Source: Vitreoscilla filiformis
Lineage (GTDB): Bacteria; Pseudomonadota; Gammaproteobacteria; Burkholderiales; Burkholderiaceae_C
Length of the DNA stretch: 64,000 bases
NCBI RefSeq assembly: GCF_002222655.1
Contig: NZ_CP022423.1
Span: forward strand, 1,922,001-1,986,000
Direction of reading: 5' to 3'
Below are positions 9,388-17,642 of the stretch, one piece after another. Every line of letters begins with the position of its first letter. The first letter of the stretch is position 1. The translations under genes were made by a program, and so were the position numbers. The notes beneath the pieces are model-generated. The model saw nothing but the letters and a program-made list of their open reading frames with translations. It was not told the origin of the DNA and made no database searches.

Positions 9388-10577
9388 GTGCGCCGATGTT
9401 CGACGCCCACGCCCTGGCTGGCCGCGTGCGCATCTGCCCCGGCCCGGCGCAACCTGGCCGAACCACGCTGCACAGCACCCGGCCCGACTGGGTGCCGCGC
9501 CTCTCCGCTGGCCGCCGCGCCGAGCAGTTGCCGACGCTGCTGGCCAGTGTCTTCACCCTGTGCGGCCACGCGCACCACTGGACGAGCCGCCGCGCCATCG
9601 CCGCTGCGCAAGGGCAGGGCAGCGCCGCTGCCGCGCAGGACGTGCAACGCCACCGCTTGGCCACGCTGCGCGAGCACATCTTGCGCATCAGCCACGATTG
9701 GCCGCACCTGTTGCCCGGCGCCGCGCCACAGCCCGATGTGGCCTTGCTGCTGCGTGCCTGCCCGGTTTGGCGGGAAGATTTGCCCGTGGCCGACCGCCTT
9801 GCCGATCTGCCGGATTGGCTGGCGCAAAAGTGGCTCGGCCAACCCGTCGCCGACTGGCTGCGCGCCCACGAGGACGCCCCCACCACCTGGTCGCCGCGTT
9901 GGGCCGCGCACCACCGCAGCCCCTTGGCGCGCCTGCTGCACAGCCAACACGCCGCCCTGCAAGCCTTGACGACACCGGCCCTGGCGCTCGATCTGCTGGG
10001 CGACGCGGCCCCCATCACCCTGCCGATGCTGGCGCGCCAGATGGCCGAACCGGGCTTCTGCGCCCAACCCCATTGGCAAGCTGAAGTGCCCGACACTGGC
10101 CCCTGGAGCCGCCACGCCGACCCGCTGCGCTGCCCGGCGCGCAGCGCGTGGGATCGGCTGCTGGCGCGTTTGGTGGAGGTGCTGCGCTTGGCGGTGGAAG
10201 CGGGCGCTTCGAGCGTTGGGAGCGTTGGGGGCGAGGCGTGGCTGGCCCACGGTGCGCTGGCGCTGGGCGAGCGCACCGGCCTGGCGTGGACGGAAATGGC
10301 ACGCGGCCTGCTGGTGCATCGCGTCCAATTGGATGCTGCCGACACGGTGCGAAGCTGCCACGTCCTGGCGCCGACCGAGTGGAATTTTCACCCTGAAGGC
10401 GTGTTGGCGCAGGCGCTGCGGCGTTTGCCCGACAGTGCGCCGCCTGCGCTGGATGCTGCCGCCCGCCGCCTCGCGGTAGCCTTCGACCCGTGTGTTGCGT
10501 TTGACATCGAACCTCCCTCTCCCCGGGTGGGAGAGGGTCGGGGAGAGGGGGCGCACCGAGGAGACCCACATGCATGA
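9384..10577 (+). CDS. hoxV: Hydrogenase accessory protein HoxV/HupK
   Basis: A 397-aa HupK-like protein, a distant relative of the large subunit. It is thought to act as scaffold for transfer of the iron cofactor to HoxG. The GTG at 9384 is chosen because GGAGGG lies 6 nt upstream and the codon overlaps the hoxT stop (GTGA). An ATG at 9396 is the alternative. The mid region VFTLCGHAHHWTSRRAI replaces the nickel motif of true large subunits. Residues about 377-390 are encoded by a palindromic repeat, so the C-terminus seems to have been replaced or extended by it. Confidence 0.88.
   Translation: MSAPMFDAHALAGRVRICPGPAQPGRTTLHSTRPDWVPRLSAGRRAEQLPTLLASVFTLCGHAHHWTSRRAIAAAQGQGSAAAAQDVQRHRLATLREHILRISHDWPHLLPGAAPQPDVALLLRACPVWREDLPVADRLADLPDWLAQKWLGQPVADWLRAHEDAPTTWSPRWAAHHRSPLARLLHSQHAALQALTTPALALDLLGDAAPITLPMLARQMAEPGFCAQPHWQAEVPDTGPWSRHADPLRCPARSAWDRLLARLVEVLRLAVEAGASSVGSVGGEAWLAHGALALGERTGLAWTEMARGLLVHRVQLDAADTVRSCHVLAPTEWNFHPEGVLAQALRRLPDSAPPALDAAARRLAVAFDPCVAFDIEPPSPRVGEGRGEGAHRGDPHA
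10512..10553. repeat. REP-like palindrome forming the 3' end of hoxV
   Basis: A CCCTCTCCCC/GGGGAGAGGG palindrome of the same family as the other units. Here it is translated in the hoxV frame ([12 protein letters not shown]) and ends 16 nt before the hypA ATG. Its hairpin could affect hypA translation. Confidence 0.85.
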
Positions 10578-10935
10578 ATTGAGTTTGGCCGGCGGCATCC
10601 TGCGCGTGGTGGAAGACGCCGCCGAGCGCGAGCGCTTCACCCGCGTGAGTTTGCTGCGCCTGGAAGCGGGCGCCCTGAGTGGCGTGGACGTACACGCTCT
10701 GCGCTTCGCCCTGGAATCAATGGTGCATGACACCTGCTTGCAAGGCGCCCGCATCGAGATCGACGAGCCGCCTGGCCAAGCCTGGTGCATGAAGTGCGCG
10801 TTGAGCGTGCCCATCGTCAGCCGCACCGACGCCTGCCCGCATTGCGGCGGCTACCAACTCCAACCCACCGGCGGCACCGAACTGCGCGTGACCGAGCTGC
10901 TGGTTCATGATGACCCGGTGGCCCCTGCCACTTGA
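10570..10935 (+). CDS. hypA: Hydrogenase nickel-incorporation protein HypA
   Basis: A 121-aa HypA. The N-terminal MHE places the nickel-binding His at position 2. The zinc site is made of CMKC and CPHC near residues 74-95. It works with HypB to insert Ni into the large-subunit precursor. The ATG at 10570 overlaps the last 8 nt of hoxV. GAGGAG lies just upstream. Confidence 0.95.
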   Translation: MHELSLAGGILRVVEDAAERERFTRVSLLRLEAGALSGVDVHALRFALESMVHDTCLQGARIEIDEPPGQAWCMKCALSVPIVSRTDACPHCGGYQLQPTGGTELRVTELLVHDDPVAPAT

Positions 10936-10963
10936 CTTGCCCGACGAATTTGAGGAGACCTGT

Positions 10964-11866
10964 ATGTGTGTTGTTTGCGGTTGTTCCACCACGGCGGCGG
11001 GTGAGGTTCACGAACATGTGGCGGTGAACGCCACCACCGGCGATTTGCACTATGGCGCGGGCTCGGCGCGGGTGTCGGTGCCGGGCATGGGCCAAGCACG
11101 TGCCATCAAGCTGGAAACCGATGTGCTGGGCGCCAACAACCAGATCGCCGCTGCCAACCGTGCCCATTTCGCCGCGCATGGCGTGACGGCCTACAACCTC
11201 GTTTCCAGCCCCGGTTCCGGCAAAACCACGCTGCTGTGCGCCACGTTGCGCGCTCTGAAGGAACACGCCCCGGCGCTACCCGTGGCGGTGATTGAAGGCG
11301 ATCAACAAACCTCCAACGATGCCGACCGCATCCGCGCCACCGGCACCCCGGCCATTCAGGTGAACACCGGCAAAGGCTGCCACCTCGACGCGCAAATGGT
11401 GGCCGACGCCTTCGCCCGGCTGGACTTGCACGCGCACGCCCATCACACGCATGAGCACACCCACGGCCATGGGCATGACCACGCGCCCGATCACAGCCAC
11501 GGGCATGAACATGACCATGTGCCTCCACACACGCACGCTGAGTCGCTGCTGTTCATCGAAAACGTCGGCAACCTCGTTTGCCCGGCGATGTGGGATTTGG
11601 GCGAGGCCGGCAAAGTGGCCATCCTCTCGGTGACCGAGGGTGAGGACAAACCACTGAAGTACCCGGACATGTTCGCCGCCGCCCGGCTCATGATTCTGAA
11701 CAAGGTCGATTTGCTGCCCTACCTGGATTTCGACGTGCCCAAGTGCATCGAATATGCCCAGCGTGTGAACCCGGGCATCGAGGTGTTGCTGGTGTCCGCC
11801 ACCAAGGGCACGGGCATGGACGCCTGGCTGGATTGGCTTTTGCACCCGCAGGAGCAAGCCGCGTGA
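10964..11866 (+). CDS. hypB: Hydrogenase nickel GTPase HypB with internal His-rich insert
   Basis: A 300-aa SIMIBI GTPase that hydrolyses GTP to drive nickel insertion. The N-terminal MCVVCGC is the high-affinity CxxCxC nickel site. The P-loop is SSPGSGKTT, and the second metal site is in GKGCHLDA. Residues about 156-191 are a His-rich run with 17 His in 36. It sits between the helix ending DAFARLDL and the strand [13 protein letters not shown]. In Rhizobiales HypB the comparable nickel-storage stretch is near the N-terminus, so its position here is unusual. The start follows GAGGAGACC. Confidence 0.95.
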   Translation: MCVVCGCSTTAAGEVHEHVAVNATTGDLHYGAGSARVSVPGMGQARAIKLETDVLGANNQIAAANRAHFAAHGVTAYNLVSSPGSGKTTLLCATLRALKEHAPALPVAVIEGDQQTSNDADRIRATGTPAIQVNTGKGCHLDAQMVADAFARLDLHAHAHHTHEHTHGHGHDHAPDHSHGHEHDHVPPHTHAESLLFIENVGNLVCPAMWDLGEAGKVAILSVTEGEDKPLKYPDMFAAARLMILNKVDLLPYLDFDVPKCIEYAQRVNPGIEVLLVSATKGTGMDAWLDWLLHPQEQAA

Positions 11867-13152
11867 ATGTGGCTGCCTTGGCGCGCACGCGCTTGCCCCA
11901 GCCCGCCCCGGCGCGGGTGCTGGCTTGTGGTGCTTTTCTGAAGAACACCGCCTGTTTGCTGCAAGGCGACGAGGTGCTGTGGTCTACCGAGCATGGCGAC
12001 TTGAGCACGCCCGACGCCTGCGTAGCATTGGAAGCCTCGCTGGAACGCCTGTTGGCGCAGGCCAGCGGCCCGGTGCAAGCCGTGGCACACGATCTGCACC
12101 CGGATTTCCACTCCACTCGCCTGGCCCACCAACTGGCCGAACGCCTGGGCGTGCCCGCCGTGGCGGTGCAGCATCACCAAGCGCACATCGCCGTGGTGCA
12201 GGCCGAGCAGGGTTTGGGGGAGGTGCTGGGGCTGGCGCTGGATGGCGTCGGTCTGGGCACCGACGGCAGCGCCTGGGGCGGTGAACTGTTGCACTTGGCA
12301 GCGGGTGGCGCGGCGTGGCAACGCCTGGCACACCTGCCCGCGCTGGCCCTGCCCGGTGGCGACGTGGCGGCGCGTGAGCCTTGGCGCATGGCCGCCGCCG
12401 CCTTGCACGCCGCTGGTTACGCCGAGCAGATCGAGCCGCGCCTGGGCCGGATGCTGGCGACGCAGCCTGGCACCTCAACAGCCCAGGCCACGCAAGCCGC
12501 CCGGCTGGTGGCGCAGATGCTGGCGCGGGGCCTGAACTGCCCTCCGACCACCGCTGCGGGTCGCTGGTTTGACGCGGCAGCCGGTTTGTTGGGGCTGAAC
12601 TTGCGCCAGCGGTTTGAGGCTGAAGCTGCCATTGCGCTGGAGCGTTGCGCGACCGAGTGGCTGGCGGCGCATCCGGGGTTGGATGAACCTTGGGGGCGAA
12701 CACCCCTCTCCCCAACCCCTCTCCCACAAGGGGAGAGGGGCTTTGACGGTGGTGACGGTGGTATTTCTCCCTCTCCCCTCGTGGGAGAGGGCCGGGGAGA
12801 GGGGGCGTCCGCACCAACCCCCCAACCCTTCCAGCCAGAAACCCTCGCCGCCCTGCTGGCGCTGGTGCCGCAACTCGACCCGACCCAAGCCGGCGAGGGC
12901 GCCGCCCGCTTTCATTACCACTTGGCAGCCGCCTTGGCCCACGCCACGGTGAGCGCCGCGCAGCAGCGCAATCTCAGCACCGTGGTGCTGGGCGGTGGTT
13001 GTTTTTTCAATGCGCTGTTGAGCCGCTGGCTCACGGCGCGGCTGCGGGCGGCGGGTTTGCAGGTGCATCGCCCGAACACCCTGAGCTGCGGCGACGCCGG
13101 TTTGGCCCTGGGCCAAGCCTGGGTGGCCGCTGCCGTGCTGGCTTCAACTTGA
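11863..13152 (+). CDS. hypF: Short-form HypF carbamoyltransferase interrupted by in-frame repeats
   Basis: A 429-aa protein with only the Kae1-like carbamoyltransferase half of HypF. Full HypF (about 750 aa) also has acylphosphatase, zinc-finger and YrdC-like domains, all absent here. Motifs are HHQAH at 104-108, [31 protein letters not shown] and [13 protein letters not shown] short HypF without the N-terminal part is known beside the Ralstonia eutropha membrane hydrogenase. Residues about 280-316 come from two palindromic repeats and split the domain. GTG at 11863 overlaps the hypB stop with GGAG 8 nt upstream. Confidence 0.88.
   Translation: MNVAALARTRLPQPAPARVLACGAFLKNTACLLQGDEVLWSTEHGDLSTPDACVALEASLERLLAQASGPVQAVAHDLHPDFHSTRLAHQLAERLGVPAVAVQHHQAHIAVVQAEQGLGEVLGLALDGVGLGTDGSAWGGELLHLAAGGAAWQRLAHLPALALPGGDVAAREPWRMAAAALHAAGYAEQIEPRLGRMLATQPGTSTAQATQAARLVAQMLARGLNCPPTTAAGRWFDAAAGLLGLNLRQRFEAEAAIALERCATEWLAAHPGLDEPWGRTPLSPTPLPQGERGFDGGDGGISPSPLVGEGRGEGASAPTPQPFQPETLAALLALVPQLDPTQAGEGAARFHYHLAAALAHATVSAAQQRNLSTVVLGGGCFFNALLSRWLTARLRAAGLQVHRPNTLSCGDAGLALGQAWVAAAVLAST
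12701..12808. repeat. Two REP-like palindromes translated inside hypF
   Basis: Units at about 12701-12741 and 12767-12808 face each other as in the hoxL-hoxO gap. Both are read in frame ([13 protein letters not shown] and [13 protein letters not shown]) with no stop. The frame resumes into conserved HypF sequence. The insert probably forms a disordered surface loop. Confidence 0.9.
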
Positions 13153-13164
13153 ACGAGGTTTGAA

Positions 13165-13404
13165 ATGTGTCTTGCCCTGCCTGCCCGCGTCATTGAACGC
13201 AGCGCGGATGACCAACTGCTCATCGACCTGGGCGGCATCCGCAAAAGCGTGAGTGGCGCGCTCACGCCCGAAGCCCAGCCGGGGGATTACGTCATCGTCC
13301 ATGTTGGCCACGCCATCGGCACGGTGGACGCCGAGGAAGCCGAGCGCACCCTCGCCCTGTTCGCCGAACTGGCCGCCAGCCAAGCCGCCGAGGATCAAGC
13401 ATGA
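13165..13404 (+). CDS. hypC: Hydrogenase maturation chaperone HypC
   Basis: A 79-aa HypC starting MCLALPARV, with the essential Cys2. With HypD it forms the platform on which the Fe(CN)2CO group is built. It begins 12 nt after hypF. Its stop overlaps the hypD start (ATGA). Confidence 0.96.
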   Translation: MCLALPARVIERSADDQLLIDLGGIRKSVSGALTPEAQPGDYVIVHVGHAIGTVDAEEAERTLALFAELAASQAAEDQA

Positions 13405-14540
13405 AGTACGTGGACGAGTTCCGCGACGCCGCCCTGGCGCGCAACCTCGCCGCCAAGATCGCTGCCGAGGTGCAGCCGCAGCGGCGTTACCACTTCATGG
13501 AGTTCTGCGGCGGCCACACCCACGCCATCGCCCGCTACGGTTTGGCCGAGCTGCTGCCCGCCAGCGTGCGCATGATCCACGGCCCCGGCTGCCCGGTGTG
13601 TGTGCTGCCCATCGGGCGCATCGATCAGGCGATCCACCTCGCGCTGGAGCGCGGCGCCATTGTCTGCACCTATGGCGACACGTTGCGCGTACCCGCTTCG
13701 GGCGGCCTTTCGATGATGAAAGCCAAGGCACGCGGCGCGGACATCCGCATGGTGTATTCCGCCGCCGATGCGCTCAAAGTGGCCCGCGCTAACCCGGTGC
13801 GTGAAGTGGTGTTCTTCGCCATCGGGTTCGAGACCACCACGCCGCCCACCGCGCTGGTGCTGCGCCAAGCCAAGGCGGAAGGGCTGAAAAACTTCAGCGT
13901 GCTGTGCTGCCATGTGCTGACGCCGGCGGCCATCACCCACATCCTGCAAGGCCCGGGCGTCGGGCCGGCGGGCGATGTGCCGCTGGATGGTTTCATTGGC
14001 CCGGCGCATGTGAGCATCGTCATCGGTTACGCGCCCTATGTGCCGTTTGCGCTGGGTTACCAGAAGCCGGTGGTGATTTCGGGCTTTGAGCCGCTGGACG
14101 TGATGCAGTCCATCCTCATGCTGGTGCGCCAGGTGAACGAGGGCCGTGCCGAGGTGGAAAACGAGTTCACCCGCGCCGTCAGCGCCGACGGCAACCGCGC
14201 CGCCCAAGCCGTGATGGACGAGGTGTTCGAGCACCGCGAAGTGTTCGAGTGGCGCGGCCTGGGCGAAGTGCCGGACAGCGCCTTGCGCATCCGCCCCGCT
14301 TACGCCGAGTTCGATGCCGAGGTGCGTTTCGGCCTCTGCTACCAAGGCGTGCCGGATCACAAACAATGCGCCTGCGGCGAAATCCTGCGCGGGCGCAAGG
14401 TGCCCACGGATTGCAAGCTGTTCGGCACCGTCTGCACGCCGGAGAACCCGATGGGGTCGTGCATGGTGTCGAGCGAAGGCGCCTGCGCGGCGCATTACGC
14501 CTACGGGCGATTCCGCGACATTCCCGTGGTGGCGGCATGA
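13401..14540 (+). CDS. hypD: Hydrogenase maturation protein HypD
   Basis: A 379-aa [4Fe-4S] protein that holds iron for cyanide and CO attachment. Motifs include FCGGHTHAI, GPGCPVCVLP and the C-terminal cysteine cluster (KQCACGEILRG, DCKLFGTVCTPENPMGSCMVSSEG). The cysteine pattern is complete. It overlaps hypC by 4 nt and hypE by 4 nt. Confidence 0.97.
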   Translation: MKYVDEFRDAALARNLAAKIAAEVQPQRRYHFMEFCGGHTHAIARYGLAELLPASVRMIHGPGCPVCVLPIGRIDQAIHLALERGAIVCTYGDTLRVPASGGLSMMKAKARGADIRMVYSAADALKVARANPVREVVFFAIGFETTTPPTALVLRQAKAEGLKNFSVLCCHVLTPAAITHILQGPGVGPAGDVPLDGFIGPAHVSIVIGYAPYVPFALGYQKPVVISGFEPLDVMQSILMLVRQVNEGRAEVENEFTRAVSADGNRAAQAVMDEVFEHREVFEWRGLGEVPDSALRIRPAYAEFDAEVRFGLCYQGVPDHKQCACGEILRGRKVPTDCKLFGTVCTPENPMGSCMVSSEGACAAHYAYGRFRDIPVVAA

Positions 14541-15595
14541 GCATGAAAAAACACTACCAACGCCCGCTGGACTTCAAAACCGGCCGCATCGACATGAACC
14601 ACGGCGCCGGTGGCCGGGCCAGTGCCCAGCTCATCAGCGAGCTGTTCGCCCCGGCGTTTGACAACCCGTTTCTGCGCCAAGGCAACGACGGGGCACAACT
14701 GCCCGCGCCACCCGCTGGCCATGCGCTGGTGATGGCGACGGACGCGCACGTCATTTCGCCGCTCTTCTTTCCCGGTGGCGATATTGGTTGCCTGAGCGTT
14801 CACGGCACGGTGAACGATGTGGCGATGCTGGGTGCGGTGCCGCTCTACCTGAGCGCCAGTTTCATCATCGAAGAAGGGTTTGCGCTGGCTGATTTGCGGC
14901 GCATCGTCGAATCGATGGCGGCTGCCGCGCGGGAGGCGGGCGTGCCCATCGTCACCGGGGACACCAAGGTGGTGGAGCAGGGCAAGGGCGACGGGGTGTT
15001 CATCAGCACCACGGGCGTAGGCGCGCTGCCGCCGGGGCGGCAGATTGGCGGCGCGTTGGCGCGGGCTGGGGATGTGGTGCTGGTGTCCGGCAGCATCGGC
15101 GATCACGGCGTGGCGGTGCTGTCGCAGCGTGAATCGCTGGCGTTTGAAACCGCGATCGAGTCGGACACCGCTGCGTTGCACACCCTGGTGGCCGCGCTGC
15201 TGGCCGCCGTGCCCGAAGGCAGCGTGCGCACGCTGCGTGACCCGACACGCGGCGGCCTGGCCACGACGTTGAACGAGATTGCCGCCCAATCGGGCGTCGG
15301 TGTGTTGCTGGATGAAGCCGCCATCCCGATGAAACCGCAAGTGGCCGCCGCTTGTGAGCTGCTGGGGTTGGATGCGCTGTACATCGCCAACGAGGGCAAG
15401 CTCATCGCCATCGTCGCACCCGAGGTGGCCGAGGCGGCGCTGGCGGCGCTACGCGCCCATCCGTTGGGGCGGGACGCGGCGTGCATCGGCGTCGTTCAGG
15501 CCGACGAACACCAGTTCGTGCAGATGAAAACCGCGCTGGGCGGGATGCGGGTGGTGGATTGGCTGGCGGGAGAGCCGTTGCCGAGAATTTGTTGA
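14537..15595 (+). CDS. hypE: Carbamoyl dehydratase HypE
   Basis: A 352-aa PurM-like ATPase. It dehydrates the HypF-made thiocarbamate on its C-terminal cysteine to thiocyanate, the source of the cyanide ligands. The C-terminal PRIC motif is intact. The N-terminal MNHGAGGRASAQLI and the TDAHVISPLFFPGGDIG blocks are typical. The ATG at 14537 overlaps the hypD stop. It is the last hydrogenase gene. No hypX, nickel permease or hoxABCJ regulator follows. Confidence 0.97.
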   Translation: MSMKKHYQRPLDFKTGRIDMNHGAGGRASAQLISELFAPAFDNPFLRQGNDGAQLPAPPAGHALVMATDAHVISPLFFPGGDIGCLSVHGTVNDVAMLGAVPLYLSASFIIEEGFALADLRRIVESMAAAAREAGVPIVTGDTKVVEQGKGDGVFISTTGVGALPPGRQIGGALARAGDVVLVSGSIGDHGVAVLSQRESLAFETAIESDTAALHTLVAALLAAVPEGSVRTLRDPTRGGLATTLNEIAAQSGVGVLLDEAAIPMKPQVAAACELLGLDALYIANEGKLIAIVAPEVAEAALAALRAHPLGRDAACIGVVQADEHQFVQMKTALGGMRVVDWLAGEPLPRIC

Positions 15596-15598
15596 GGG

Positions 15599-15643
15599 GC
15601 GCCCCCCTCTCCCCGGCCCTCTCCCACGAGGGGAGAGGGGGCG
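15599..15643. repeat. REP-like palindrome after hypE
   Basis: A GC-rich inverted repeat of the same family, between the converging hypE and aminopeptidase P genes. It may act as a 3' stem-loop for the hydrogenase transcript, but no T-tract follows, so it is not a classical terminator. Confidence 0.82.
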
Positions 15644-15702
15644 TACTGCGATAAGCTCCCCACCTCCATCGACGAGGCGCCGGTGCGGTTCACCGAAAAC
15701 GA

Positions 15703-17541
15703 TCACACCGCCTCAGTGCGCGCCAACAACCATGCCAGCCCGGCGTCCTCCAAATGCGGCGCCAGCCGCTCGCGCACCGTGGCGTGGTAGGCATTCAGCC
15801 ACGCCCGTTCTGCCGGTTGCAACAGCGCCAGATCGAGGCAGCGCGTGTCGATCGGGCACAGCGTCAGCGTTTCAAAGCCGAGGAAAGTGCCGAACTCGTC
15901 CCCCGCTTCTTGCACGGGCGCCGGGACGTTCAACACCAAATTTTCGATGCGAACCCCCCATTGCCCCGGCCGATACAACCCCGGCTCAATCGATGTCACC
16001 ATGCCCGGCTGCATGGCCATGTGCGCTTCGGGCTGGGTTTTGCTGATGGATTGCGGCCCCTCATGCACGTTGAGGAAATAACCCACGCCGTGCCCCGTGC
16101 CATGGCCGTAATCCAGCCCTGCCGCCCACAGCGGCGCACGGGCCAGGGCATCCAGCATCGGGGCCAGCGTGCCTTGGGGAAACTGCGCCCGGCTCAGCGC
16201 CAGCGTCCCTTGCAGCACGCGGGTGCAGTCGCGGCGCTGCGCATCACTGACCTCGCCGATGGCCCAGACGCGGGTGATGTCCGTCGTGCCGCACACCCCG
16301 TCGGCTTGGTAGTGCGCGCCGGAGTCGATCAGCAGCAGGCCCGTCCCGTCCAGAGCGGCATAGGAAGTCGGCAAAGCCCGGTAGTGCGGCATGGCGCCAT
16401 TGGCGTTGAAGCCAGCGATGGTCGGGAAACTCAACCCTTGGAAACCGGGGCGCCGGGCGCGCTCTTGCGTCATCCAATCGTCCACGGTCAGCTCGGTGAG
16501 GGCTTCGCCGCGTGCCAGGGCGGCTTCGAACCGAGCGTAAAACGCACACATCGCCACGCCATCTTCGATCATGGCGCGGCGCAGCAAGGCCGCTTGCTCC
16601 GGCGTTTTGCGGCTCTTGCTGAACACACTGGGGTTGATGGCTTCGATCACGCGCACCGCCGCCGGCACGGCCTCCCGCAACCCAAGGGTGACGCGCCGAG
16701 GGTCGAGCAGCAGCACCGCGTCGGGCGGCAGTTGCGCCAGCGTGGCGGCGGCCTGGGTGTAGTCGGCCAGCGTGAACCCGTCGGCGGCGAGGCTGTCGGC
16801 CAACGTGGGGGCGATCTTGCCCGGGGCGATGAACAGCGTGGCCGCTGCCGGGCCGATGAGCAGGTGGGACAAGAACACCGGGTTGTAATCCACGTCCGCG
16901 CCGCGCAGGTTGGTCAGCCAAGCGATGTCGTCCACAGTGGACACCAGATGGTGCGTCGCGCCGTGCTGTGCGAGTTGCTGGCGCAGCGCGGCCAGTTTGT
17001 CGGGGCGGGACACCGTGGCTTGCGCCAGTGGCAGCGCCCGCACCGACGCTTGCGGCAGGGGCGGGCGCTCGGGCCAGGCGCTGGCGAGTGGGTCGAGATC
17101 GGTGCGCAGGGTCAGGCCGGCTGCCGTGCAGCGGGTGCGCAGCGCCTGGGCGGAGGCCAGCCCGAGGCAGTGGCCATCCACCCCCAAACATTGGCCGGGC
17201 GAGAGGTGCGCGACGATCCAATCCAGGTGATGCACCGGCGCCGCTGTGGCGACCTTCACCAAATCGATGCCACTGCCCGCCAACTCGGTTTCGGCTTGCA
17301 CCCAGTAGCGGCTGTCGGCGAACAAAGCGGCTTCAGTGGCCGTGACCACCAGCGTGCCCATCGAGCCGGTGAAACCGCTGAACCACTCGCGCCCCTGCCA
17401 ATGCGCGGGCAGGTACTCGGAGAGGTGGGGATCGCTGGAGGGAATCAGCACGCCGTCCAGCCCGTGCTGCCGCAGGGCCGCACGCAGGGACGCCAAACGC
17501 TCGACCACCGGGGTCACCCCCGTCGCATTCACAACCTTCAT
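15703..17541 (-). CDS. Xaa-Pro aminopeptidase (M24B family)
   Basis: A 612-aa protein of the long, eukaryote-like aminopeptidase P type, with two creatinase N-like domains then the pita-bread catalytic domain. It releases N-terminal residues next to proline in the cytoplasm. The start MKVVNATGVTPVVERL at 17541 is chosen because upstream sequence lies inside the preceding terminator hairpin. Metal-site motifs include LLIDSGAHYQADGVCGTTDITR, HGTGHGVGYFLNVHEGP and TSIEPGLYRPGQWGVRIEN. All five expected ligand regions are present. No functional link to its neighbours is evident. Confidence 0.93.
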   Translation of the reverse strand: MKVVNATGVTPVVERLASLRAALRQHGLDGVLIPSSDPHLSEYLPAHWQGREWFSGFTGSMGTLVVTATEAALFADSRYWVQAETELAGSGIDLVKVATAAPVHHLDWIVAHLSPGQCLGVDGHCLGLASAQALRTRCTAAGLTLRTDLDPLASAWPERPPLPQASVRALPLAQATVSRPDKLAALRQQLAQHGATHHLVSTVDDIAWLTNLRGADVDYNPVFLSHLLIGPAAATLFIAPGKIAPTLADSLAADGFTLADYTQAAATLAQLPPDAVLLLDPRRVTLGLREAVPAAVRVIEAINPSVFSKSRKTPEQAALLRRAMIEDGVAMCAFYARFEAALARGEALTELTVDDWMTQERARRPGFQGLSFPTIAGFNANGAMPHYRALPTSYAALDGTGLLLIDSGAHYQADGVCGTTDITRVWAIGEVSDAQRRDCTRVLQGTLALSRAQFPQGTLAPMLDALARAPLWAAGLDYGHGTGHGVGYFLNVHEGPQSISKTQPEAHMAMQPGMVTSIEPGLYRPGQWGVRIENLVLNVPAPVQEAGDEFGTFLGFETLTLCPIDTRCLDLALLQPAERAWLNAYHATVRERLAPHLEDAGLAWLLARTEAV

Positions 17542-17556
17542 TCGACAACTCCAGCC

Positions 17557-17601
17557 AAAAAAATCGGCCTGCCGAGTGGAACACGTCCACGGGCAGGCCG
17601 A
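17557..17601 (-). terminator. Terminator after ntrC
   Basis: On the minus strand a TCGGCCTGCC/GGCAGGCCGA stem encloses a second small stem (GTGGA/TCCAC) and ends in seven T residues. It lies between ntrC and the aminopeptidase gene on the same strand, ending the gln-ntr transcript. Confidence 0.92.
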
Positions 17602-17642
17602 ACCGATTCTAGGAAGCCCCACGCCGGGGCGAGCGGCGCCGG

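Noticed and set aside
5743..10826. Very long minus-strand open frames opposite the hydrogenase genes (one over 950 codons, one over 780)
   Set aside because: They lie antisense to well-supported genes, have no recognisable motifs, and read through non-coding repeats. They follow from high GC and codon bias.
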